From Neotamlana nanhaiensis (GTDB lineage: Bacteria; Bacteroidota; Bacteroidia; Flavobacteriales; Flavobacteriaceae), in contig NZ_JTDV01000001.1 of assembly GCF_000943555.1 (NCBI RefSeq), forward strand, positions 62,001 to 126,000: a stretch of DNA of 64,000 nt, given 5' to 3'. The notes under the pieces were generated by a model that made no database searches, was not told the origin of the DNA, and worked only from the letters and a program-made list of their open reading frames with translations. A program made the position numbers and the translations under genes. Numbering within the stretch: the first letter of the stretch is position 1; each line of letters begins with the position of its first letter. This document shows positions 45,901-54,108 of this stretch, piece by piece.

Positions 45901-46444
45901 TTTCGTTACTACTACTAAACGAAAACTTACCATCAAAATCTGTTTGCGAGCCATTAGAAGTTCCTTTTTCTATAATATTAGCACCCATTAACGGTTGTCC
46001 GTTAACATCGGTAACTTTTCCTGTAACTATGTAACTTTGTATTTGGTTTTCTTTGTTAATATGTACACTGTTCTGGTTTTGTGTTTTAGTAGCTTCCTTT
46101 AGAATAATTTGAGTATTTCTAACTTTAAATGAAGTACTTGTGTTATGAAATAGATTACTTAAAATCTTTTCAATTTTTTCGTCTTTTACCTTTATAGATA
46201 CTTTTCGGTTTAAGTCTACAAATTTCGTGTTGTAAACAAATCTGTATTCAGTTTTAGACTCTATATTATCAATGACTTGAGATACCGTAACATTTTCTAC
46301 ATTCAATGATATGTTTTGTGTATAACCCGTTTTTGCGAGCATACTAAAAATAGATGTGAATATAAATATCGCGGTAAGTTTCATCTTTAAGTCAAATTTC
46401 ACAAAAGTGTATAGTTCACCCCTGTTGACATGAAGTTTTTTCAT
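42947..46444 (-). CDS. susC: SusC/RagA TonB-dependent transporter with STN signalling domain
   Basis: A 1165 aa outer-membrane protein. After a long N-terminus with signal peptide (MKLTAIFIFTSIFSMLAKT), residues about 45-115 form the STN domain (SLNVENVTVSQVIDNIE) used to contact FecR. Next come a carboxypeptidase-regulatory-like domain (TGKVTDVNGQPLMGANI), the plug (VIVGYGSVKKRDLTGS, DASSAAIYGSRGANGV) and the barrel. It imports oligosaccharides with TonB energy. With SusD, FecR and the ECF sigma it should sense its own substrate. A Met at about residue 21 may be the true start. Confidence 0.95.
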   Translation of the reverse strand: MKKLHVNRGELYTFVKFDLKMKLTAIFIFTSIFSMLAKTGYTQNISLNVENVTVSQVIDNIESKTEYRFVYNTKFVDLNRKVSIKVKDEKIEKILSNLFHNTSTSFKVRNTQIILKEATKTQNQNSVHINKENQIQSYIVTGKVTDVNGQPLMGANIIEKGTSNGSQTDFDGKFSFSSSNENPTIVVSYMGFVTQELTVNTKTDITIVMQEDAAALDEVVIVGYGSVKKRDLTGSVISVGSEKLEGRSNSNALQSLAGQTTGVQITQSQGAPGLAPTIKVRGASSINAGTTPLYVIDGIPLEDNTTNATDTGITSGSNLSFNRNPLNFINPNDIESIDILKDASSAAIYGSRGANGVVIITTKQGRAGKTKINATFESGLSHVNRKTDMMSASEFIAFNSAARNNSWATIVAENPTATRGLNVTVPPEFSDAEWLERIGNGTDWQDVTFRTAKSSNFQISASGGSENTQFMVSLGYLDSEGVVDNNTYDRINLRSNLKHNFNDKIRLGLNIGLSRTKEAPYGTGGKSDVVSLALQSDPFFPLYVETGSLGFKDPNSIWNTFAKYGFQFWHPYSLTREASTKKIMNVSTVTSFLEWDIFKDLRVKTSVSSNIENTEHNFYWNEGQNWGYSGWVPAQASFKTLKSNNWISETTLTYNKTFNDDHTLNLLAGFSAQEQRMDTSNMSATNFPNDLVHTLNAGVVNSGSTFSEEWSLVSYLARANYSYKGKYLASAAIRADGSSRFGANSRWGYFPSGSLAWRVSEEPFLQDVNWINNLKVRLSYGVTGNNQIPNYGSIGVLGYNRYVSSGTVNQGIYTTNFADKNLKWEKTSQTNFGIDLYALNGRIKFTGDVYYSKTNDLLLNVPIPILSGFSSTLTNIGELENKGFEINVGTINFDNDFKWSTDFNLFANRNKVLKLGVNNAPIDINVSSMTSRTAVGKPIGMYYGYVIDGVIMSQAELDSNAYPVWPGSEAGDPRVRDVNEDGIIDSDDRTYLGNNQADFQWGITNNFSYSGFELSILVRGSQGGEILNHNARYLKSGVGGGNRNMYSVVNNYWKSEADPGNGMIPKPRMLPTTVRDFGSSYWVEDGSFVRIQNIRLGYNLPEKIVEKIKLSNVKLYVNMENVHVFSDYLGFDPEGSTYQSGVLVGFDYGAYPYPFTTTAGINISF

Positions 46445-46499
46445 ATTTTTACGATGTTAATTAGTGATTACTGATTGATTTTGGTTTCACTTAAAATGT

Positions 46500-46527
46500 A
46501 CCGGGAAATGTTGCCGCATTTTCCGGT
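46500..46527. other. Hairpin between fecR and susC
   Basis: ACCGGGAAATG and CATTTTCCGGT form an 11-bp stem, with one mismatch or wobble, around TTGCCG. In the direction of susC transcription it lies about 55 nt before the susC ATG. No poly-T tract follows on that strand. It could be a leader structure, an RNA-processing site or a weak terminator between the sigma/fecR and susCD transcripts. Confidence 0.55.
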
Positions 46528-46607
46528 TTTATTTTGTGGTATTATTAAGTGATGCTTTTGTGTGGAATAAATTAATGTGTCATAGTTCTTGTCTTTTTTA
46601 ATTTTAG

Positions 46608-47792
46608 TTAGTTGATGTAAATAATTTGATTTTTTATGTGGTGTTTTATATTGAAACTATCTTCAAAATAGCTTAATACATTTTCTATTGGTTCATCTTT
46701 AAAGCTAGCGTTAAATATTTCGGTATCTAAATTTTCATTTAAAACTATTATCTCACGATTATAATGACGCTCTAGCTTTTTTACAATATTTTTGAACGGC
46801 ATATTTCTAAAAAATAACTCGCCTTTTACCCAAGACGTATACATGCCTGTATTAACTTTTTCTGAGGTAATCTGGTTATTATTTTTATTTATAGAACCTT
46901 TAAATCCTGGTTTTAAAATTTGACCATTTGTTTTTAAACTGCTGGTAGATTGCATACTTACAGAGCCTTCTATTAAAACCACATCTGAAACAATATCCTC
47001 TGGATACGCCGAAACATTAAAAACGGTACCTAAAACTGTAACATCAAAATTTTCAGAAGTAACAATAAATGGATTACGTGCATCTTTTATAACATCAAAA
47101 TGTGCCTCACCTGATAAAAACACTTCTCTACTTTTACCATCAATAAAATTAATTGGGTATTTTAATGAAGAGCCTGCGTTTAAGAACACCTTTGTTCCAT
47201 CAGATAACGTGATATTAAAACGCTTTCCATAGGGTATATTTAACGTATTATAAACCAATTTTTCATTGTTTCCCTTTTTTTCATAGGTTAAATGAGTGCC
47301 TTGTTGTTTACCTATTGGTTTGCCGTTAAGGTCTATTAATTGGTTGCTTGATGTCTCGTTTAAAATCTTTAAACTACCATCTTCCATTTCAAGAACAATA
47401 CTATTCTCAGGGATTAAATCTTTATCAGATTTTAAAAAATTGTTGTTAAACACAAAATATCCGACACTTAAAAAAACAACCGCAACCGCAGCATATTTAA
47501 GAAACCTTGTTGTAAGAACAAATCGTTTCGTTTCAGATTTTTGAGATTTACTTCCTTCTAAAAAGGGTCGATTAACTCTAGAAATTATTTTGTTCCAAGC
47601 GATATCTTTATCTAAACTCTCAACAAAACTTATATTTCTATTTACTTTATAAACACGTAAATATTCTATGAAGGTATTTTTGTTTTCTACCGATTGATTA
47701 ACCCAGTTTTTTAACTCGTTAAAATCCTCTTTAGAAATAGTTTTTTCTATATACGAAGAGAATAGTTTTTTTATCGCTTTGTTAGTATTCAT
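46608..47792 (-). CDS. FecR-family anti-sigma factor
   Basis: A 394 aa inner-membrane signal transducer. The cytoplasmic N-terminus (DFNELKNWVNQSVENK) precedes one TM segment (YAAVAVVFLSVGYFVF). The periplasmic FecR domain has LNIPYGKRFNITLSDGTKVFLNAGS, EVFLSGEAHFDV and FIVTSENFDVTVLGTVFNV, followed by the C-terminal DUF4974 region. It normally holds the ECF sigma until SusC's STN domain signals. It lies 97 nt downstream of the sigma gene. Confidence 0.93.
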   Translation of the reverse strand: MNTNKAIKKLFSSYIEKTISKEDFNELKNWVNQSVENKNTFIEYLRVYKVNRNISFVESLDKDIAWNKIISRVNRPFLEGSKSQKSETKRFVLTTRFLKYAAVAVVFLSVGYFVFNNNFLKSDKDLIPENSIVLEMEDGSLKILNETSSNQLIDLNGKPIGKQQGTHLTYEKKGNNEKLVYNTLNIPYGKRFNITLSDGTKVFLNAGSSLKYPINFIDGKSREVFLSGEAHFDVIKDARNPFIVTSENFDVTVLGTVFNVSAYPEDIVSDVVLIEGSVSMQSTSSLKTNGQILKPGFKGSINKNNNQITSEKVNTGMYTSWVKGELFFRNMPFKNIVKKLERHYNREIIVLNENLDTEIFNASFKDEPIENVLSYFEDSFNIKHHIKNQIIYIN

Positions 47793-47889
47793 TCTATTAT
47801 TTTAAAACATATACTATTTTAACAATTATATATGCTATATTAATAGAATAACAAAAACTAAAAAATGGGTGACAAAAAAATAAACTTTT

Positions 47890-48447
47890 TTAGTTTAACA
47901 GGATTAAAATAATGATTGCCACAGCCTCTCGAAGTTGCTTTAAGGCTCGTGAATAGTGTGTTTTCACAGTATTAACACTAATATTAAATTGTTTTGCAAC
48001 TTCTTTATATTTTAAATTTTCTAAAACAATTGCTTTAAAAACTGCCTTACTTTTTGTGGGAAGTTTATCGATTTGATCTTGAAGTTTACTTTTTTCATTA
48101 TCTAAATTGAAATTGTTAAAGTTAAACTCATCGACAAGAGTCCCAACTTGGTTTTCGATGGCTTCAAAACGATATTTTGAATTCTTTTTGTTTAAAAGAA
48201 GTGTATTATTTTTTACAGATTTGAAGAGATATGGGCCAATACTATAATCAAGTTTATCATATAGTTTATCGTCCCAAAACTTGATAAATAAGTCTTGAAC
48301 AATATCTTCGGCCATTTCGAAAGAATCACAGTATTTTAACGAATAACTTGTAAGAGGCACATAATACAGATCGAATAACTCTTTAAAAGCCTTAGAGTTA
48401 CCCAGCTTGAGTTTTTCTAATATGTCTGCATCTCTACTACTTATCAT
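47890..48447 (-). CDS. ECF RNA polymerase sigma-70 factor
   Basis: A 185 aa ECF sigma of the Bacteroidota type that pairs with FecR. Region 2 includes AEDIVQDLFIKFWDD, and region 4 KYKEVAKQFNISVNTVKTH with the HTH. The C-terminus is a short hydrophobic tail (VAIIILILL). It directs transcription of the susCD pair when the FecR/SusC relay is on. It begins only 23 nt after the sugar-kinase gene, so it may also be read through from that operon. Confidence 0.93.
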   Translation of the reverse strand: MISSRDADILEKLKLGNSKAFKELFDLYYVPLTSYSLKYCDSFEMAEDIVQDLFIKFWDDKLYDKLDYSIGPYLFKSVKNNTLLLNKKNSKYRFEAIENQVGTLVDEFNFNNFNLDNEKSKLQDQIDKLPTKSKAVFKAIVLENLKYKEVAKQFNISVNTVKTHYSRALKQLREAVAIIILILLN

Positions 48448-48470
48448 TAAGCAAAATAATTTAGCGAGTT

Positions 48471-49970
48471 TTAAAACTTCTTATCATTAAGTAGTTTAAG
48501 CCATTGGTTATAAACCGTTTTTACCATTACATTTTCTGAATTTGGCACGTAATTCTTGATCACATCTTCTGATGGTTTAGGCAAATCGTTAAAATCTTGC
48601 CATACTCCTACTCCTAACCCTGCCATTAAAGCAGCACCCCAAGACGAAACATCGGTTATTCCCATATTAGTAATTGGCGTATTTAATAAGTCTGAAAGAA
48701 ACTGCATTAAAAAACCATTTGCTGTTATGCCTCCATTAACCTTTAATTCTTTTAAATTTGAATTTGTTTCCTTTTCAATAGAACTTACAACATCTTTTAT
48801 TTGAAAAGCTATAGACTCTAATGCTGCTCTTACCAAATGTTCTTTTTTTGTACCAAATGTTAATCCGTGAATGGAAGCTTTCCATTCTTCTTGCCAATAC
48901 GGTGCGCCCATACCACTAAATGCAGGAATTAAATAAACATCTTCGTTGGTTTCCAAACGGGTTGCCATAGCTTCTATTTCATCATGTGATGTAAAAATAT
49001 TTAGCTGATTTTTTAACCATTCCAGCGTAGAACCACAACTTACAATAACACCTTCTAAAGCATAATTAACTTCGCCATTAGCACTCCAACCAATAGTTGT
49101 GAGCATGCCATTTTCGGTTTGTTGATCTAATTTTTCTGTATTCCATAAAATGGAAGATCCAGTGCCCAATGTCGCCTTAGCCATTCCTGATGCGAAACAC
49201 GATTCTCCAAAAAATGCTGCTTGCGAATCGCCTATCATTCCCGAAATTGGTAATGGTTTTGAGAATGTACCTTGAAAGGTCGATGCTCCAAAATTATCGG
49301 ATGAAAACATTACTTCAGGTAAGTTTAATTGCTCTAAATTGAACGTTTTAAGTAAGCACTTATCCCATTCTAAATCATAAATATTATAGAACAATGTTCG
49401 TGAAGCGTTCGTATGGTCTGTTTTATAGCTTTCCCCATTAGTTAGTTTATACAATAACCAGGTATCTACAGTTCCAAAATAAGCTTTTCCTGATGCTATA
49501 GCTGAAGTTATTTCGGAATTATTCTCGTTTAACCACATCATTTTTGTTGCTGAAAAATAAGGGTCTATGGTTAAACCTGTAACTTGATTTATTTTTGTTT
49601 CTAAATTTTCGGCTTTTAATCGTTCGCAGATGGCGTTCGATCGCTTACATTGCCACACTACAGCATCACACAAGGCATTACCTGCTTTATCCCAAACAAC
49701 AAAGGTTTCTCTTTGATTCGAAATCCCGCATGCTTTAATATTATCTAATTCATTAGGAAACTCTTCGCTAAATTTTGCAATGCATGCTTTTACAGCATTA
49801 ATGACGCTTTGATAAATTTCCTCTGGATTTTGCTCTACAAAACTTGGCTGCGGATAATAAGATTTTAAAGGTGTTGTTGTTTTTATTACGACTTTGCCTT
49901 GTGTATCAAAAATTATGGCCTTTGTACCGCTGGTTCCTTGATCTATGGATAGTATGTATGAATTGGACAT
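48471..49970 (-). CDS. FGGY-family sugar kinase (glycerol-kinase-like)
   Basis: A 499 aa ATP-dependent kinase. It has SIDQGTSGTKAIIFDTQG at the N-terminus, NQRETFVVWDK, PYFSATKMMWL, and the C-terminal GGITANGFLMQFLSDLL. The fold is closest to glycerol/xylulose-type FGGY kinases. Its operon holds an ABC sugar importer, an isomerase and a split transketolase, so it probably phosphorylates a ketose made by the isomerase rather than glycerol. D-apulose kinase is one fitting candidate; L-ribulose or D-xylulose are alternatives. Confidence 0.9.
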   Translation of the reverse strand: MSNSYILSIDQGTSGTKAIIFDTQGKVVIKTTTPLKSYYPQPSFVEQNPEEIYQSVINAVKACIAKFSEEFPNELDNIKACGISNQRETFVVWDKAGNALCDAVVWQCKRSNAICERLKAENLETKINQVTGLTIDPYFSATKMMWLNENNSEITSAIASGKAYFGTVDTWLLYKLTNGESYKTDHTNASRTLFYNIYDLEWDKCLLKTFNLEQLNLPEVMFSSDNFGASTFQGTFSKPLPISGMIGDSQAAFFGESCFASGMAKATLGTGSSILWNTEKLDQQTENGMLTTIGWSANGEVNYALEGVIVSCGSTLEWLKNQLNIFTSHDEIEAMATRLETNEDVYLIPAFSGMGAPYWQEEWKASIHGLTFGTKKEHLVRAALESIAFQIKDVVSSIEKETNSNLKELKVNGGITANGFLMQFLSDLLNTPITNMGITDVSSWGAALMAGLGVGVWQDFNDLPKPSEDVIKNYVPNSENVMVKTVYNQWLKLLNDKKF

Positions 49971-49985
49971 GTTTATTTATTTGTT

Positions 49986-50954
49986 TTAATTGTTTGGATT
50001 ATTTAGTCTATCCATTATTACTGCTATTAAAATAACAAGTCCTTTAATTATTTGCTGCCAAAATGGAGATACATTAAGCAACACTAAACCACTATTTAAA
50101 ACACCAATAATTAATGCTCCTTGAACAGTTCCTACAATAGAGCCACGCCCACCAGATAGTGATGTTCCTCCAATAACAACTGCCGCAATTGAATCCAACT
50201 CGTAACCCATTCCTGCATTGGGCTGTGCCGAATCTAACCTAGAAGTTAAAATTACACCTCCAACAGCAGCTAAAGTTCCCGCAATTGCATAAACCCAAAT
50301 TTTTATCTTGTTAATATTTATTCCCGATAGTCTGGCGGCACTTTCGTTACCTCCAATAGCGTAAATATGACGTCCAAATTTTGTTTTTTTTGTTAAAACT
50401 ATAGTAAAAACAACCACTACTAAAGTTATCCATACTGGCATAGGCATACCTAAAAACCAACCAGTACCAATAAATGCAAAATTATTACCCAGACCAGTTA
50501 TTGGAAAACCACCTGTCCACAACATTGTTGCACCACGTGCAATTGTTAGCATAGCCAACGTAGCTACAAATGGTGGTACTTTAAACTTTGTAATCATCAA
50601 ACCGTTAAAAACACCAAAAACACCACCAACCATTAAAGCGGCGATAATAGCTCCAAAAACCGTAAAACCAATAAAAGTGTTTGATACTGGAAACTCCAGC
50701 CCAAATTTTAATAAACCGGCTGCAATAGCACCACTAAATGCCAATAGCGAGCCTACCGATAAATCGATTCCTTTGGTTAAAATCACTAAAGTCATACCTA
50801 CAGAAATACAAACATTTATCGAGATTTGTCTAGCGATGTTCCAGCCATTTTCGAGTGTAAAAAACTTATCGGATAAAATGGTTAACACCATACTCAATAT
50901 TAAAAGCACTATAATAGATTGAAACTTTACCAGATAGGGTTTAATGTTTGCCAT
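49986..50954 (-). CDS. Sugar ABC transporter permease (RbsC-like)
   Basis: A 322 aa inner-membrane protein with about ten hydrophobic helices. It has NVCISVGMTLVILTKGIDLSVGS, the GGNESAARLSGINI loop, and GYELDSIAAVVIGGTSLSGG, which are diagnostic of the branched-chain/ribose permease family. It works with the ATPase at 50988 and the binding protein at 53138. Such ribose-type importers are less usual than SusCD or MFS carriers in this phylum. Confidence 0.93.
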   Translation of the reverse strand: MANIKPYLVKFQSIIVLLILSMVLTILSDKFFTLENGWNIARQISINVCISVGMTLVILTKGIDLSVGSLLAFSGAIAAGLLKFGLEFPVSNTFIGFTVFGAIIAALMVGGVFGVFNGLMITKFKVPPFVATLAMLTIARGATMLWTGGFPITGLGNNFAFIGTGWFLGMPMPVWITLVVVVFTIVLTKKTKFGRHIYAIGGNESAARLSGININKIKIWVYAIAGTLAAVGGVILTSRLDSAQPNAGMGYELDSIAAVVIGGTSLSGGRGSIVGTVQGALIIGVLNSGLVLLNVSPFWQQIIKGLVILIAVIMDRLNNPNN

Positions 50955-50987
50955 AATTTAGTTTTGTAGTTTTAGTTTGTTAGCTGT

Positions 50988-52505
50988 TTATAAGGTTGCT
51001 GCCTGCATAATTACTTCTTCTGTTGCTGTTTTTTGACAAAATTCTCCTGATATTTTTGATTGGCTTAGCACCAAAATACGATCGGAAATAGCCATAATTT
51101 CTGGTAATTCTGATGATACAACTACTATTCCCAATCCTTCTTTAGCTAATTTATTTATAAGATGGTAAATTTCATTTTTCGCATTAACATCAATACCTCG
51201 AGTGGGTTCGTCTAAAAATAAAACTTTAGGTTTTGTTGCCAGCCATTTGGCTAAAACTACTTTTTGTTGGTTTCCACCGCTTAAATTTTTTGATAATTGA
51301 TTTTCTGAAGGTGTCTTAATTTTAAGTGATTGGATATATTTTTTTGAAAGATCTGCTTCTAACTTTTTATTTAAAAATCCGTTTTTTATCACAGTATCAA
51401 CAGCTGCCATACTGGTATTTTTACAAATTTCCATTTGTAATACCAAGCCATCTTCTTTTCTATCTTCAGGAACTAAACCTAAGCCTTGTTTAATAGCATC
51501 GCTAACCGCGTTAATTTTCACTTCTTGTTCATCAATATAAATTTGACCTGTCATTACCTTAGGATGCAAACCAAAAATGGTTTCAAGTAATTCGGTTCTT
51601 CCTGCTCCCATCAAGCCAAAAAAACCTAAAACCTCTCCTTTTTTCAGACTGAAACTAATGTCTTTTAGAATATTGAACTCTTTATTATTTACGTTAGGGA
51701 GGTTAATATTTTCAACACGTAAAACTTCTTTCCCAAAATCGACCACATCTTTTTGATATTTATTTTTTATATCTCTCCCTACCATCAATCTAATTAAATC
51801 GTTTTTTGTAGTCGCTTCAACATTTTCAATGGTTCCTACGGTTTTCCCGTCTCGCAAACCAATAAATCTATCTGCAATCAAAAACAACTCATCTAATTTA
51901 TGCGAGATATAAAGCACGGAAACGTTTTGTGCTTTTAACGATTTGATAATATTAAACAACACCTCAACTTCAGCATCTGAAATTGCAGAAGTAGGCTCGT
52001 CCATAATTACCACTTTTGCCTCTTCCAATAGTGCTTTTGCAATTTCAACAAGTTGCTGTTCGCCCACACGAAGTTTTGAAACTAAAGTACTGGGATTCAA
52101 ACCACAACCTAACCGCACCAACAATTCTTTGGTTTGGCTGTACATAGTTTTTGAGTCTAACAAACCAAAGCTGTTTTGTAATTCTCTGCCTAAAAAAATG
52201 TTCTCGGTTATACTTAAATGCGGAATCAAATTTAACTCTTGGTGCATTATGGCGATTCCTTTTTGCATTGCATCTTTAGGGTTACTAAAACTCACAAGCT
52301 CTCCATTTAAAATTAACTCGCCTTCATAATCTGGATAAACGCCAGATAAAATTTTCATTAAAGTAGATTTACCTGCACCATTTTCGCCAACAATTACGTT
52401 TACTTTGCCAGTATGGACATTCAAATTCACTTGGTTTAAAGCAGTAACTCCACCAAATTTTTTGGTTATATTTTTAGCTTGAAATAATATATCTTGTTGT
52501 TCCAA
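50988..52505 (-). CDS. Sugar ABC transporter ATPase, two-domain (RbsA-like)
   Basis: A 505 aa cytoplasmic ATPase with two ABC domains. The first has Walker A GENGAGKST, and Walker B VVIMDEPTSA. The second has the degenerate GLMGAGRTE loop, LSGGNQQKVVLAKWL and LFLDEPTRGIDV. This fused arrangement is typical of ribose/xylose/galactose importers. It lies 6 nt after DUF2291 and 33 nt before the permease. Confidence 0.95.
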   Translation of the reverse strand: MEQQDILFQAKNITKKFGGVTALNQVNLNVHTGKVNVIVGENGAGKSTLMKILSGVYPDYEGELILNGELVSFSNPKDAMQKGIAIMHQELNLIPHLSITENIFLGRELQNSFGLLDSKTMYSQTKELLVRLGCGLNPSTLVSKLRVGEQQLVEIAKALLEEAKVVIMDEPTSAISDAEVEVLFNIIKSLKAQNVSVLYISHKLDELFLIADRFIGLRDGKTVGTIENVEATTKNDLIRLMVGRDIKNKYQKDVVDFGKEVLRVENINLPNVNNKEFNILKDISFSLKKGEVLGFFGLMGAGRTELLETIFGLHPKVMTGQIYIDEQEVKINAVSDAIKQGLGLVPEDRKEDGLVLQMEICKNTSMAAVDTVIKNGFLNKKLEADLSKKYIQSLKIKTPSENQLSKNLSGGNQQKVVLAKWLATKPKVLFLDEPTRGIDVNAKNEIYHLINKLAKEGLGIVVVSSELPEIMAISDRILVLSQSKISGEFCQKTATEEVIMQAATL

Positions 52506-52511
52506 ACTGGC

Positions 52512-53132
52512 CTAAGATTTAATGTTAAGTTGCAAAGGAATAACTCGTAATGTATCATTTTTCTGTTTTAACACATTTACCCTTACCGCTCCTTTAAAAT
52601 AAATACTATCTCCTATTTTTACCGACCTTCTGAAAGGTGGAACAATATTTTCTCGAACAAGATTATTGATCTCTACGGAAATATTATTATAATCCATAGT
52701 GTTTTGGTAATCGCCTATATTTGCCATTTTAGCCCCTTCACGAATAGCATTCCCAAAAATAAAATCGATAGCAATTTTTAGTTTTTGTTGACTTTTGGCG
52801 AGAGCCACAACCACATCTTCATCTTCAATAGTTAAAACTGTTGCATTGCCATAAATTATAAAATAGTAATCGTTACTAATACCCAATTTATTCCCATGTG
52901 TTTCAGAATATGACTTAACATTTTTTGAAATCTCGTTTAAAAAACCTAAGGCTTCAATAGCTTTTAAATCGCTAACTTTGTTTTCAATAAATTCTGAAGC
53001 AAATACTTTAGAGTTAAAACTAGTTTTAGATTTTTCGGCTTTTATTTCATCTAAATCTTTTATATAGATCGAGTTATATAATGAAATTGCAATAAATAGA
53101 ACAATAGCCAAATATTTAATTAACTTTTTCAT
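52512..53132 (-). CDS. DUF2291-family protein of the sugar ABC operon
   Basis: A 206 aa protein with an N-terminal membrane anchor (YLAIVLFIAISLYNSIYI). The body is periplasmic and contains FNSKVFASEFIENKVSDL, YYFIIYGNATVL and NYNNISVEINNLVRENIVPPF-type blocks (as short segments) of the DUF2291 family. These proteins recur between the binding-protein and ATPase genes of ribose-type sugar systems, as here. Their job is not established; an accessory factor of the importer is inference. Confidence 0.8.
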   Translation of the reverse strand: MKKLIKYLAIVLFIAISLYNSIYIKDLDEIKAEKSKTSFNSKVFASEFIENKVSDLKAIEALGFLNEISKNVKSYSETHGNKLGISNDYYFIIYGNATVLTIEDEDVVVALAKSQQKLKIAIDFIFGNAIREGAKMANIGDYQNTMDYNNISVEINNLVRENIVPPFRRSVKIGDSIYFKGAVRVNVLKQKNDTLRVIPLQLNIKS

Positions 53133-53137
53133 AGGTA

Positions 53138-54097
53138 TTAGTTAGTTGAACCAAAGTCTTCAAATTGGTAAATATTTTCACGGGTTACCAACTGAACAGC
53201 CAAAGGTGTTTTTGCTGAAAAATTCCGTTTACCCTTAAGGTATTCATCAGCTAATTCTGCAGCCGTTTGTGCCATAGCTTTAGGCGATTGCATTACTGTA
53301 GCTTTTATTTTCTTATCAGCAATGGCATTCATAACATCATCGGCACCATCAAAACCAAAAACCATAACGTTGTTTGCTTTACCTGTTGCCACCAGGGCTT
53401 GGTAAGCCCCCATAGCCATGGCGTCATTTCCGCAGAAAACAGCATCAATATCTGGATTGGATTGCAGTACAGACTCCAAAACTTCCATAGCTTTACTTCT
53501 ATCAAAATCGGCACTTTGTTGTGCTACCATTTTCAGTTCTGGAAAGTGATCAACAACGCTATGAAACCCTTTGGATCGATTCCATGTATTATTGTCTCCA
53601 ACTAACCCCAAGAGCTCTACATATTTTCCTTTTTTATTAAGTTGCCGCACAAAATACTCCCCTAACTCCACACATCCCGAAAAAGAATCTGAAATGATTT
53701 GAGATATTGGTCCATCCAACGAATTGACTTCTCTATCCATACAAAATGTAGGAACGCCTGCCTGTTTTGCGCGTTTAATATTAGATACAGAACCTTCGGA
53801 ATCTGTAGGGTTAAAAAGAATGGCATTGTATCCAGCTGCAATTAAATTTTCAAAGTGTTCAGCTTCTTTTGATGTATTATTTTGTGAATCAAAAATTGTG
53901 GCTTCATATCCTAATTCACGTGCACGTTGTGCAGCTGATTCCCCTAAAACAACAAACCATGGATTATTAAGGGTTGACACAACAACAGCCACCTTTTTGG
54001 TAGTGTTTTGCTTTTTGTTTTTACAGCCCAATGTGGTGAAGATGGCAAGTAAAAGGATTATTAAAAATGTCTTATTTAATTTAGGTAGTATAGTCAT
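53138..54097 (-). CDS. Periplasmic sugar-binding lipoprotein (RbsB-like)
   Basis: A 319 aa type I binding protein. The lipobox is FTTLGC, so it should be membrane-tethered. It has VAVVVSTLNNPWFVVLGESA, ILFNPTDSEGS, CMDREVN, GLVGDNNTWNRSKGFH, AVFCGNDAMAMGAYQAL and VFGFDGADD, all as in ribose/xylitol/pentose-binding proteins. It delivers sugar to the permease and ATPase just downstream in the operon. Ligand class: monosaccharide, probably a pentose or tetrose-like sugar. Confidence 0.93.
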   Translation of the reverse strand: MTILPKLNKTFLIILLLAIFTTLGCKNKKQNTTKKVAVVVSTLNNPWFVVLGESAAQRARELGYEATIFDSQNNTSKEAEHFENLIAAGYNAILFNPTDSEGSVSNIKRAKQAGVPTFCMDREVNSLDGPISQIISDSFSGCVELGEYFVRQLNKKGKYVELLGLVGDNNTWNRSKGFHSVVDHFPELKMVAQQSADFDRSKAMEVLESVLQSNPDIDAVFCGNDAMAMGAYQALVATGKANNVMVFGFDGADDVMNAIADKKIKATVMQSPKAMAQTAAELADEYLKGKRNFSAKTPLAVQLVTRENIYQFEDFGSTN

Positions 54098-54108
54098 GAA
54101 AAATACTT

